From Coprococcus sp. (GTDB lineage: Bacteria > Bacillota > Clostridia > Lachnospirales > Lachnospiraceae), in assembly GCA_016296785.1 (NCBI GenBank), contig JAEDHX010000006.1:1-45151 (forward strand): a stretch of DNA of 45,151 nucleotides, written 5' to 3'. Each line of letters starts with the position of its first letter. Position 1 is the stretch's first letter. The notes under the pieces were generated by a model that did not search any database, was not told the origin of the DNA, and worked only from the letters and a program-made list of their open reading frames with translations. This document shows, one piece after another, positions 34,610 to 42,608 of this stretch. Made by a program: the position numbers and the translations under genes.

Positions 34610-35371
34610 ATGAGAGTATTTACATGTGGTAATAGTTTTGAAGATAAGATGACTTGTATATATGATGCGTGGGAGTATGCATTGCTCCATGGACATAATA
34701 ATGTGAGACTAATGGTTGAACCTGTTTGCCAGTACTCATTTGCAGAAGAATATGTTCATGTTGATGTGGATGCCGAAAAAACTAATAAAGTAGTTAGGTC
34801 GATAATTAATAGCATATCTTATGAAGCATATCTGAATGTCTTTTATTCAACACTATTTTATGAAGACACACTTGATGACATATATAGATTTTTGATTGTT
34901 GCATTTAAGGTTGGAAGTGGTGTGATGAGAATGCTAACTGATAAAGCTGTTATGAGGATTATGGAGTATAGGCGTAAGGTTGGCAATGAGATTCATTTTT
35001 CACATGAGTTTATTAGGTTTAATTCTATAGATAATAAGGTATATGTAGCACATTATGAACCAAAATGTGACATTATTTATATGACTGCAATGCATTTTGC
35101 TGACAGAATGCCTTCAGAGTGTTTTGTAATTATTGATGATAACAGACAATATGCTGTGGTTCATCCTGCTGATGAAGATATGTATATTACAGAGCTTACA
35201 GATGAATATATGTTAAAGTTAAAAGAAACGGAATATGTTAACGATGAATACAGATCCTTATGGAAGGAGTTCTTTAATTCAATTGGAATAAAAGAACGTG
35301 AGAATTATAAGTGCCAGCGTAATATGTTCCCAATATGGATGAGAAAGCATGCTGTTGAATTCCTTGATTAG
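34610..35371 (+). CDS. DUF4130 putative DNA repair partner (TIGR03915-like)
   Basis: A 253-residue protein from ATG 34610, one nucleotide after the radical SAM gene, so the two are translationally linked. The DUF4130 domain occupies most of it: KVGSGVMRMLTDKAV, YRRKVGNEIHFSHEFIRF, then MTAMHFADRMPSECFVIIDD, and a closing YRSLWKEFFNSIGIKERENY with MFPIWMRKH. In other bacteria DUF4130 is fused to uracil-DNA-glycosylase-like (UdgX) domains, which supports a role in DNA metabolism. Because the promoter of the pair carries LexA-type boxes, damage induction is expected. Catalysis is unknown. Confidence 0.85.
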   Translation: MRVFTCGNSFEDKMTCIYDAWEYALLHGHNNVRLMVEPVCQYSFAEEYVHVDVDAEKTNKVVRSIINSISYEAYLNVFYSTLFYEDTLDDIYRFLIVAFKVGSGVMRMLTDKAVMRIMEYRRKVGNEIHFSHEFIRFNSIDNKVYVAHYEPKCDIIYMTAMHFADRMPSECFVIIDDNRQYAVVHPADEDMYITELTDEYMLKLKETEYVNDEYRSLWKEFFNSIGIKERENYKCQRNMFPIWMRKHAVEFLD

Positions 35372-35473
35372 TTTGGTAGTATGGTGAATTTGAATACTTA
35401 TTACTCTTTTGTTTTATGTTATTATGATTTTATATGTTTTTTATATTTTGTTTTTATATTTTTGAGAAAAGCC

Positions 35474-35503
35474 TTGACTAATTGTACATTATTAAAATAC
35501 TAT
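35474..35503 (+). promoter_or_regulatory. Sigma-A-type promoter for the NSS transporter
   Basis: TTGACT (35474-35479) and TACTAT (35498-35503) are 18 nt apart. It lies in a long AT-rich gap (35372-35559) with no riboswitch-like folding that I can see. Confidence 0.55.
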
Positions 35504-35559
35504 ATGAATATGTTTGTAATATTATAATAGTATTATTAGAATTAGTGAGGAGAGTATTT

Positions 35560-36960
35560 ATGAAAGAACAAAAAAACAGAGGCTCATTTACAGGGGGAAT
35601 CGGATTTGTGCTTGCGGCAGCGGGAAGTGCCGTAGGACTTGGTAATGTATGGAGATTTCCATATCTTGCTGCTAAGGATAATGGCGGTGTATTTATCTTC
35701 TGCTACATAATTCTGGCATTAACATTTGGCTTTGCCATGCTTACTACAGAGATTGCAATTGGTAGAAAAACCGGTCAGGGACCGCTTACTGCTTATGCAA
35801 GAATTCATCCAAAGTGGAAAGGTGTTGGATTCTTTGCCTGGCTTGTTCCTATTATTATTTTACCATATTATTGTTTGATTGGCGGATGGGTACTTAAGTA
35901 TTTTTCTGTATATACTTCAACTCATTCTGCTGCTGCGGCTGAAGACGGATACTTTACCGGATTTATTACTTCTCCGTTTAGCCCTATAGTATTCTTATTT
36001 ATATTCCTATTAATTACTGCAGTTGTTGTATTTTGTGGTGTTGATAAAGGAATTGAAAAGATTAGTAAATATCTTATGCCTATATTATTAGTTCTTATTA
36101 TTGGTATATCAGTATACTCATTAACACTTTCACATAAGGATGAAAGTGGAGTTGTAAGAAGTGGTTTAGAAGGGCTTAAGATTTATTTAATACCGGATTT
36201 TTCAGGTATGACTTTGAATGATTTTGCTGTTGTAATCATGGATGCAATGGGACAGCTGTTCTTCTCAATTAGTGTAGCTATGGGTATCATGGTTGCTTAT
36301 GGCTCATATGTTCCTAAGAATGTAAATCTTATGAAGTCTATTAACCATATTGAGATATTTGATACGATTGTTGCACTTTTAGCTGGTCTTATGATTGTTC
36401 CGGCTGTATATGTATTTATGGGTAGAGAAGGAATGTCACAAGGACCGGGACTTATGTTCGTGTCACTTCCAAAGATATTTGATGAGATGGGCAAGGTAGG
36501 AGTAGTAATCGGTTTTGTCTTCTTCCTTATGGTAGCTTTTGCTGCTATAACATCTTCTGTATCAGTTATGGAAGCAGTTGTTTCAGGAATAATGGATAAG
36601 TTTAAGCTTAATAGAAAGCTTAGTGTTGTAATAGTTACAGTTTATGCAATGATTCTTGGAGTTATTGTATGCCTTGGTTATAACAAATTATACTTTGAGG
36701 TTAAGCTTCCAACCGGTAGTACAGCACAGATTTTGGATATTCTTGATTATATTAGTAATAATTGTCTTATGCCACTTGTAGCACTTCTTACTTGTATACT
36801 TATTGGCTGGATTGCTAAGCCTAAGACTATAATTGATGAGGTTACTGAGGGTGGTCATAAGTTTGGAAGAAAAACACTATATATTATTATGATAAAGTAT
36901 GTTGCGCCTATATTACTGTTTGTTTTACTTTTGCGTTCTGTAGGCTTGCTTACATTCTAG
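35560..36960 (+). CDS. Neurotransmitter:sodium symporter (NSS) family transporter
   Basis: 466 residues from ATG 35560, chosen because GAGGAG precedes it and the alternative 35482 would overlap the promoter. The LeuT-like signature GGIGFVLAAAGSAVGLGNVW-RFPY opens the protein, with eleven or twelve hydrophobic segments and a conserved GGVFIFCYI segment. It takes up an amino acid with sodium. A hisC-like aminotransferase starts 13 nt after its stop and shares the transcript, suggesting that the imported amino acid or its keto acid is the aminotransferase substrate. Substrate inference only. Confidence 0.92.
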   Translation: MKEQKNRGSFTGGIGFVLAAAGSAVGLGNVWRFPYLAAKDNGGVFIFCYIILALTFGFAMLTTEIAIGRKTGQGPLTAYARIHPKWKGVGFFAWLVPIIILPYYCLIGGWVLKYFSVYTSTHSAAAAEDGYFTGFITSPFSPIVFLFIFLLITAVVVFCGVDKGIEKISKYLMPILLVLIIGISVYSLTLSHKDESGVVRSGLEGLKIYLIPDFSGMTLNDFAVVIMDAMGQLFFSISVAMGIMVAYGSYVPKNVNLMKSINHIEIFDTIVALLAGLMIVPAVYVFMGREGMSQGPGLMFVSLPKIFDEMGKVGVVIGFVFFLMVAFAAITSSVSVMEAVVSGIMDKFKLNRKLSVVIVTVYAMILGVIVCLGYNKLYFEVKLPTGSTAQILDILDYISNNCLMPLVALLTCILIGWIAKPKTIIDEVTEGGHKFGRKTLYIIMIKYVAPILLFVLLLRSVGLLTF

Positions 36961-36973
36961 AGGAGGCGATTTG

Positions 36974-38047
36974 ATGGCTGCTTGGAAAGATAACATTAGA
37001 AGAGTTGTTCCGTATGTTCCGGGAGAACAACCAAAGGAGCCTGATATTATTAAACTAAATACTAACGAGAATCCTTATGGACCAACTCCGAGAATTAAAG
37101 GTATTTCTGATGATCCGGATATGCTTAGGCTATATCCGGATCCATCAATATCATTATTAGTTGATGAGTTAGCAAGGTATCATGGTGTTGATTCATCACA
37201 GATATTTGTTGGAGTAGGCTCTGATGATGTTCTTGCAATGTCATTTATGACGTTCTTTAACTCTGACAAGCCTATTCTGTTTCCTGATGTTACATATTCA
37301 TTTTATGATGTATGGGCTGATTTGTTTAGAATACCATACGAAAGACCTTTGCTTGATGATAGTTTCAGACTTGTTAAGGAGGATTATTATAAGGATAATG
37401 GCGGAATAGTATTTCCTAATCCTAATGCCCCTACTGGAATTTATGAACCGATTGAGACTATTGAAGATATAGTAAAGAATAATCAGGATTCTATTGTAAT
37501 TATTGATGAGGCATATATTGATTTTGGGGGTGAATCTGCACTTCCTCTTATTAATAAATATGATAATCTTGTTATTGTTAGAACATTCTCTAAATCAAGA
37601 TCAATGGCAGGTCTTAGAATAGGTTATGCAATAAGTAATCCTGAGCTGATTAAGGCACTTAATGATGTTAAGTATTCATATAATTCATATACTATGAATA
37701 GACCATCTATAATTATGGGTGCTGAATCTGTTAAGGATGAGGAGTATTTCAGGAATACGATTAACATGGTTATTAAAACTCGTGAAGAATTTGTGGAAGC
37801 TGTAGGTGCATTAGGCTTTTCATGCCTTCCTTCAGCAACGAATTTTGTATTTGCTAAGCATGAATTTATTCCGGCTAAGGATATTTTTTTAGCTGCAAAA
37901 GAAGCAAAGATATATGTAAGATATTTTGATTCGCCAAGAATTAATAATTATCTTCGTATATCAATTGGTACAGATGAAGAGATGACAACATTTGTTAATT
38001 TCTTAAAAGAATTTGTTAGCTCCTATAATAAGGATTCCTTGAATTAG
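36974..38047 (+). CDS. hisC: HisC-like histidinol-phosphate aminotransferase
   Basis: A 357-residue class I/II PLP aminotransferase of HisC type. Motifs are KLNTNENPYGPTP, YPDPS, the FVGVGSDD segment, FPNPNAPTG, IDEAYIDFGG, and RTFSKSRSMAGLRIGYA with the PLP lysine. A YLRISIGTDEEM end holds the substrate-carboxylate arginine. It converts imidazole acetol phosphate to histidinol phosphate, and such enzymes also act on aromatic keto acids. It is not in a his operon here but sits 13 nt after a sodium symporter with GAGGAGG, so an amino-acid transamination role is as likely as histidine synthesis. Confidence 0.85.
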   Translation: MAAWKDNIRRVVPYVPGEQPKEPDIIKLNTNENPYGPTPRIKGISDDPDMLRLYPDPSISLLVDELARYHGVDSSQIFVGVGSDDVLAMSFMTFFNSDKPILFPDVTYSFYDVWADLFRIPYERPLLDDSFRLVKEDYYKDNGGIVFPNPNAPTGIYEPIETIEDIVKNNQDSIVIIDEAYIDFGGESALPLINKYDNLVIVRTFSKSRSMAGLRIGYAISNPELIKALNDVKYSYNSYTMNRPSIIMGAESVKDEEYFRNTINMVIKTREEFVEAVGALGFSCLPSATNFVFAKHEFIPAKDIFLAAKEAKIYVRYFDSPRINNYLRISIGTDEEMTTFVNFLKEFVSSYNKDSLN

Positions 38048-38081
38048 CGAGCGATTCCTTATATTAGCGAGCCCGTATATA

Positions 38082-38131
38082 TTGACTTTACAGCTTTTTT
38101 CGGCATATGATTATTTCATCGAAACGTTTCG
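38082..38131 (+). promoter_or_regulatory. Promoter with palindrome at the transcript start
   Basis: TTGACT (38082-38087) and TATGAT (38106-38111) are 18 nt apart. The 12-bp perfect palindrome CGAAACGTTTCG (38120-38131) follows at the expected transcript start, where a bound repressor would act. TTAGCGAGC is present twice just upstream, at about 38045 and 38064. Confidence 0.55.
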
Positions 38132-38160
38132 TTAATTTCGAGATTTAAGGAGAATAATTA

Positions 38161-39063
38161 ATGAAATTTGATGAATTTTCAGATTATGTGACCCAAAGGT
38201 TAACAGGGACTTTTGAGGAAAGGGGGGAAGCTGTAGCAGTCAATATTAAGAAAGTAGTTAAGAACAATGGATATGAGCTGACTGCACTTACTGTTTGTCG
38301 AGATGGATATAATGTTAGCCCGACTGCATATTTGGAACAGTTCTATTCTAAGTATGAAGAGTATGGTGATATAGAAAGTGTCTTTGATGAACTGTCAGAA
38401 ATATTTTCAGACGAGATGTATAATAAGAATATAAGCGTTGATAGTTATTATTCTTATGATGATGCTAAGGATAATATCATTGTTCGTTTGATTAATTATG
38501 ATAAGAATAAAGAGATTCTTAATGATATACCATTTATTCCATATTTGGATCTGGCAATAACCTTTAGGTGGATTGCTGATATAAACGATAATGGACTAGC
38601 CTCTGTTTTAGTATCCAATAGTGATATTGCAAGGTGGAACATTACTATTGATGATTTGTATGATGTTGCACTCGATAATACTGTTCGATTATTCACAGGA
38701 CGCGTTGAGAATATGTTTGAGCTTCTCAAGAATAGATACAACTATAATGAGTATTGCAATATTAAACAAGAGGATGGACAATTATTTGTTATTTCTAATG
38801 AAATTGGTGTAAATGGTGCTTCTGTAATTTTGTATCCTAATATCTTAGATTTCTGTGCAGAGATAGTTCATGATAATGTATATATTATGCCGTCTAGTAT
38901 ACATGAAATGATATTTATTGCTGCATCATATGTTGATAATCCGGATTATTTAATTGAACTTGTAAGAGATGCAAATGATTCTGTTGTTCACAGTACTGAA
39001 ATTCTGTCTTATAATGTGTATTTTTATGATTATAACAGGAAAACATTGGATATTGTTCATTGA
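38161..39063 (+). CDS. DUF5688 family protein
   Basis: A 300-residue soluble protein of the DUF5688 family, widespread in Lachnospiraceae. The conserved portions are IPFIPYLDLAITFRWIADIN, ASVLVSNSDIARWNIT, GASVILYPNILDF and VYIMPSSIHEMI. Function is unknown; there are no membrane segments or catalytic motifs I can name. The ribosome site TAAGGAG precedes ATG. Its own promoter and an operator-like palindrome lie directly upstream, and the TetR gene promoter begins at its stop codon. Confidence 0.8.
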   Translation: MKFDEFSDYVTQRLTGTFEERGEAVAVNIKKVVKNNGYELTALTVCRDGYNVSPTAYLEQFYSKYEEYGDIESVFDELSEIFSDEMYNKNISVDSYYSYDDAKDNIIVRLINYDKNKEILNDIPFIPYLDLAITFRWIADINDNGLASVLVSNSDIARWNITIDDLYDVALDNTVRLFTGRVENMFELLKNRYNYNEYCNIKQEDGQLFVISNEIGVNGASVILYPNILDFCAEIVHDNVYIMPSSIHEMIFIAASYVDNPDYLIELVRDANDSVVHSTEILSYNVYFYDYNRKTLDIVH

Positions 39064-39088
39064 CAAAAGTATGTTCATGACATAGAAT
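39060..39088 (+). promoter_or_regulatory. Sigma-A-type promoter of the TetR-receiver-RarA group
   Basis: Consensus TTGACA (39060-39065), overlapping the DUF5688 stop, and TAGAAT (39083-39088) lie 17 nt apart. The site GGGGAGG precedes the TetR gene. Confidence 0.7.
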
Positions 39089-39144
39089 TAAAGTAATGTT
39101 TTTTGTGGCAGAATTTATAAGGTTTTTTTGGGGAGGTTTGCAAC

Positions 39145-39732
39145 GTGAATGAGAGTTATATTTCGAGAAGAGATAAGATAGTTGCTTCAGCTATTGAATT
39201 AATTGGTGATTTAGGTTTGCATGCCCTTACTACTAAGAATCTTGCAAGAAAAGAGAACATTTCTGAAACATTAATATATAAATACTTTGGTGGCATAGAT
39301 GAAGTGCTAATTGAGGTTGTGGCACAGTATGCTGCATTTGATATTAATATTCAAAGAACAGTTGAGAATATGAATACTTCATATATGGAGAAGCTCAAGT
39401 ATTATGCTGATACATATGCTACATATTATGATAATTATCTTGGAATGGGCGCCATTATGCTTCACTATGAAGAATTATTACATTTTAGTGAAACTAGAGA
39501 GACCATTTCTGACTGTATTTTGAAGAGAAATGATTTTGTATGTGGATTGTTTGAAAAAGCCATAGAAAACAAAGAGATTAGAACCGTCTTTTCACCTAAA
39601 GAGCTAACTCTTATATATAATGGATTGTTTACTGAAGGTCTTATTGAAAGAAGAACAAAATATTCAAATAAGAGTTTTCGTCTTGAGATTAAAGAGATGT
39701 TAAATCGCTTCGACAAGATGTTGAGGTTGTAG
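39145..39732 (+). CDS. TetR-family transcriptional regulator
   Basis: A 195-residue protein. Residues 8-55 carry the TetR helix-turn-helix: IVASAIELIGDLGLHALTTK, NLARKENISETLIYKYF. The remaining helices form the ligand and dimer domain with no recognisable ligand. Start is GTG 39145 with GGGGAGG. The next gene (single-domain receiver) starts 19 nt downstream, and RarA follows, so TetR may control its own operon. Confidence 0.9.
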   Translation: MNESYISRRDKIVASAIELIGDLGLHALTTKNLARKENISETLIYKYFGGIDEVLIEVVAQYAAFDINIQRTVENMNTSYMEKLKYYADTYATYYDNYLGMGAIMLHYEELLHFSETRETISDCILKRNDFVCGLFEKAIENKEIRTVFSPKELTLIYNGLFTEGLIERRTKYSNKSFRLEIKEMLNRFDKMLRL

Positions 39733-39751
39733 TTTTAGGAGGGTATATGTC

Positions 39752-40144
39752 ATGAAGATTTTAATTGCTGAGGATGATGTAGCAAATGCAAAGTTTTTAT
39801 CCAAGTATTTAAGCAAGTTTGGTGAGGTTGTTATTACACCAGATGGAATAGCAGCTGTTGATGAATTTGTAAGCTGCCTTGAACGTGGAGAACATATTGA
39901 TTTGGTATGTCTTGATATTATGATGCCTAAGATTGATGGATACAAAGTGCTTGCTTCAATTCGAAGTGCGGAAAGAAAGCATGGTGTTTCTAGAATGCTT
40001 AGATCAAAGGTTATTATGACAAGTGCACTTGATGAGGCTAGCTTCGACAGCAATCTTGCTAGTGATGATTATGATGACTATATTTGTAAACCGATAGACA
40101 TTGTTAAGTTTAACGAGATGCTTAAGAAATTAGATATTATTTAG
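39752..40144 (+). CDS. Stand-alone receiver (CheY-like) response regulator
   Basis: A 130-residue single receiver domain. The acidic pocket is ILIAEDDVANAKF, the phosphoacceptor Asp lies in CLDIMMPKIDGYK, and the switch and Lys are in VIMTSALDE and YICKPID. No output domain follows, so it must act by binding a partner or as a phosphate relay. No sensor kinase lies nearby. The position between TetR and RarA is unusual. Site AGGAGG precedes ATG. Confidence 0.88.
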   Translation: MKILIAEDDVANAKFLSKYLSKFGEVVITPDGIAAVDEFVSCLERGEHIDLVCLDIMMPKIDGYKVLASIRSAERKHGVSRMLRSKVIMTSALDEASFDSNLASDDYDDYICKPIDIVKFNEMLKKLDII

Positions 40145-40157
40145 GCTAGGTATTGGA

Positions 40158-41480
40158 ATGGATTTATTCAGTTATATGAGAGAGAATTATCAGGAAGATG
40201 AATCTCCACTCGCTAAAAGGCTTAGGCCTGAGACACTGGATGAGGTTGTAGGTCAGGAGCATATAATTGGACCTGATAAATTGTTATATAGAGCTATAAA
40301 GGCAGATAAGATTAGTTCGCTTATTTTTTATGGTCCCCCTGGTACAGGAAAGACCACACTTGCTATGGTTATTGCACATACTACAAAGGCTGAATTCTGT
40401 CAGTTGAATGCAACTACCTCTGGAAAGAAGGATATGGAACAGGTAATATCCAAGGCTAAGGATATTCGTGGTATGTATGGCAAAAAGACTATATTGTTTA
40501 TTGATGAGATTCATCGATTCAATAAATCGCAACAGGATTATCTGCTTCCGTTTGTAGAAGACGGTACTGTGATATTAATAGGAGCTACTACCGAGAATCC
40601 TTATTTTGAAGTAAATAGTGCTCTTATATCAAGATCTAATGTATTTCAGCTAAAGCCATTATCAAAAGAGAATATTAAAGAATTAGTATTAAAGGCTGTT
40701 TATGACCAAAAAGGCATGGGAGCCTTTAATGCTTGTATAGATGATGATGCAGCTGACTTTTTGAGTGATATGTCTGGTGGAGATGCAAGAAGTGCACTTA
40801 ATGCAGTTGAACTTGGAGTTCTTTCTACTGAACCTGATGAGGAAGATGGTAAGATTCATATTACCCTTGATGTAGCTGAGGAGTGCATTCAGAGAAGAGC
40901 TATCAGATATGATAAGGATGGAGATAATCATTACGATGTGATATCAGCATTTATTAAGAGTATGAGAGGCTCTGATCCGGATGCAGCTGTGTTTTATCTT
41001 GCGAAGATGCTATATGCAGGAGAAAGTGTTACATTTATTGCAAGAAGAATAATGATATGTGCTTCAGAAGATGTTGGTAATGCTGATCCTAATGCAATCT
41101 GTGTTGCAACTGCCTGTGCTCAGGCAGTAGAAAGAATCGGAATGCCTGAGGCTCAGATAATACTAGCACATGCTGCAACATATGTTGCATGTGCACCAAA
41201 GAGTAATTCTGTTGTAAATGCAATATTTGGCGCACTAGATGTTGTTAAGAATGAGTATACTGGACAAGTTCCGGTTCACCTTAAAGATGCGCATTATAGC
41301 GGTGCCGAGAAGCTTGGGCATACAGGATATAAATATGCACATGAATATCCTAATCATTATGTAAAACAACAGTATCTTCCTGATGAACTTGTTGGAAGAG
41401 TATTCTACGAGCCGTCTGATAATGGATATGAGGTTACAATAAAGGATTATTTTAAAAGAATAAAGAAAGATATTGATTGA
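40158..41480 (+). CDS. rarA: Replication-associated recombination protein A (RarA/MgsA)
   Basis: A 440-residue AAA+ ATPase. LAKRLRPETLDEVVGQEHI opens the domain; GPPGTGKTT is Walker A, FIDEIHRFNKSQQDYLLPFVE is Walker B with sensor region, LIGATTENPYFEVNSALISR contains sensor 1, and SGGDARSALNA sensor 2. The C-terminal domain (CASEDVGNADP, KDAHY) belongs to MgsA. RarA works at stalled forks with SSB. It is 13 nt downstream of the receiver gene, so likely in the same operon. Confidence 0.95.
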   Translation: MDLFSYMRENYQEDESPLAKRLRPETLDEVVGQEHIIGPDKLLYRAIKADKISSLIFYGPPGTGKTTLAMVIAHTTKAEFCQLNATTSGKKDMEQVISKAKDIRGMYGKKTILFIDEIHRFNKSQQDYLLPFVEDGTVILIGATTENPYFEVNSALISRSNVFQLKPLSKENIKELVLKAVYDQKGMGAFNACIDDDAADFLSDMSGGDARSALNAVELGVLSTEPDEEDGKIHITLDVAEECIQRRAIRYDKDGDNHYDVISAFIKSMRGSDPDAAVFYLAKMLYAGESVTFIARRIMICASEDVGNADPNAICVATACAQAVERIGMPEAQIILAHAATYVACAPKSNSVVNAIFGALDVVKNEYTGQVPVHLKDAHYSGAEKLGHTGYKYAHEYPNHYVKQQYLPDELVGRVFYEPSDNGYEVTIKDYFKRIKKDID

Positions 41481-41481
41481 T

Positions 41482-41727
41482 ATGAACAGATTTAAGAAAA
41501 TTATGGCAATAGTACTTGTTGTAGTACTAGTAGCATTATATGTGGCTACATTTATTATGGGTGTTACTGGTAGTGAATACTTTATGGGAATGCTTGTTCT
41601 TTGTATTATTGTACCGATATTATGCTATGCCATATTAATGGTTAACAGACTTCTTAGACAGAAGGGTGAGGAGTTAAGGAGAGAAGTAGAGCAAGAGCTT
41701 GAGAATGCTCATGATGATACAGAATAG
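41482..41727 (+). CDS. Small two-TM membrane protein
   Basis: 81 residues from ATG 41482, which follows the rarA stop by one nucleotide; no independent ribosome site is visible, suggesting termination-reinitiation coupling. Two hydrophobic helices (MAIVLVVVLVALYVATFIMG and MLVLCIIVPILCYAILMV) are followed by a charged cytoplasmic coiled tail, RRQKGEELRREVEQELE-like. Family unknown. Confidence 0.75.
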   Translation: MNRFKKIMAIVLVVVLVALYVATFIMGVTGSEYFMGMLVLCIIVPILCYAILMVNRLLRQKGEELRREVEQELENAHDDTE

Positions 41728-41777
41728 TATTAACGCCATGTTAGCAGTATTTGTTAATCATTATTTATTTTTATTTG

Positions 41778-41806
41778 TTGAAAAAAATTGTAATATTTGA
41801 TATAAT
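41778..41806 (+). promoter_or_regulatory. Consensus sigma-A promoter
   Basis: TTGAAA (41778-41783), 17-nt spacer, TATAAT (41801-41806) with a TG extension at 41798-41799. It drives the SEC-C gene. Confidence 0.82.
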
Positions 41807-41842
41807 CTCTAAGGTTTTAAAAAAGTATACGAGGTAGATGAA

Positions 41843-42346
41843 ATGAGTTTATTAACTGATTGGCGTGAGTATGCCTATGGATTAGATGACAGAACACCTG
41901 AAGGAAAGCAGTTTTGGTTTGATTATTTTCAAGCTGAGAAAGGTATTTATGAGAAATTGCTTTCAAATCCTAAGGCAGATCCTGTAAAAGGAACTGTTAA
42001 AGGTCTTGCTGAGGAATATGGTGTTACTCTTCAGTTTATGGTTGGTTTCCTTGATGGAATAGAAGAAAGTCTTGTAATTCCTAACAATGTTGATGAGATA
42101 ACAGAGGATTCAGAGGTTACACTTGGCATAGATTACGAGAAGCTTTATATGAACATGGTAGGATGTAATGCTGAATGGCTTTATACACTTCCTCAGTGGG
42201 ATGCAATATTTACACAGGAGAAGAGAGATGAGCTTTATAAGACTGAGAAGAAATCAAAGACATTAATTAAACCACCTAAGGTTGGACGAAACGATCCATG
42301 TCCATGTGGCTCAGGACTTAAGTTTAAGAAGTGTTGTGGTAAGTAA
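41843..42346 (+). CDS. SEC-C metal-binding domain protein
   Basis: A 167-residue protein ending in a SEC-C zinc motif, DPCPCGSGLKFKKCC, which resembles the SecA tail that binds SecB and ribosomes. The first 130 residues are acidic and helical and unrecognised. The start ATG 41843 has ACGAGGTAG upstream. It has its own near-consensus promoter and a terminator, so it is a single-gene unit. Function unknown. Confidence 0.88.
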   Translation: MSLLTDWREYAYGLDDRTPEGKQFWFDYFQAEKGIYEKLLSNPKADPVKGTVKGLAEEYGVTLQFMVGFLDGIEESLVIPNNVDEITEDSEVTLGIDYEKLYMNMVGCNAEWLYTLPQWDAIFTQEKRDELYKTEKKSKTLIKPPKVGRNDPCPCGSGLKFKKCCGK

Positions 42347-42353
42347 TTTTATA

Positions 42354-42388
42354 AAAAGACGGCCTGTTAATTTGGGTCGTCTTTTTTG
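42354..42388 (+). terminator. Rho-independent terminator
   Basis: AAAAGACGGCC and GGGTCGTCTTTTTT pair around TGTTAATTT with one or two mismatches, then a T-run. It ends the SEC-C gene. Confidence 0.85.
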
Positions 42389-42410
42389 TATAATATGAAA
42401 TTTCTCCGGA

Positions 42411-42531
42411 TTTCCTATTATGCAAAAAGCTTTGCTATGGATGCGCACTTACGCGATAGAAATCATGTCCAAAAGCGACCGCGCTTGGCGCGAGAATCTC
42501 GCAATCGAGATTCTTTCTTGTTTATAGGAAG
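42411..42531 (+). ncRNA. Candidate structured intergenic RNA or repeat element
   Basis: A GC-rich segment in an AT-rich gap. TTCCTAT (42412-42418) and ATAGGAA (42524-42530) can close a long stem. Inside are GCG/CGC near 42444-42456, CGCGC-TTG-GCGCG near 42480-42492, and AGAATCTCG-CAAT-CGAGATTCT (42493-42514). No open frame or ribosome site is present. It could be an independent RNA, a leader of the helicase gene or a dispersed repeat; the sequence alone cannot choose. Confidence 0.4.
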
Positions 42532-42608
42532 TTTTTGGAGAAAATAACACTCCGCCAGGATTATACTGAGCGGATTACAGAGTGTATTAATATGAGGAAT
42601 AGGTGATT

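Noticed and set aside
35482..35559. Extended start of the sodium symporter at 35482
   Set aside because: It overlaps the promoter; ATG 35560 has a GAGGAG site and matches the family N-terminus.
35372..35559. Riboswitch before the sodium symporter
   Set aside because: The gap is long but nearly all A and T, with no conserved core motif that I recognise.
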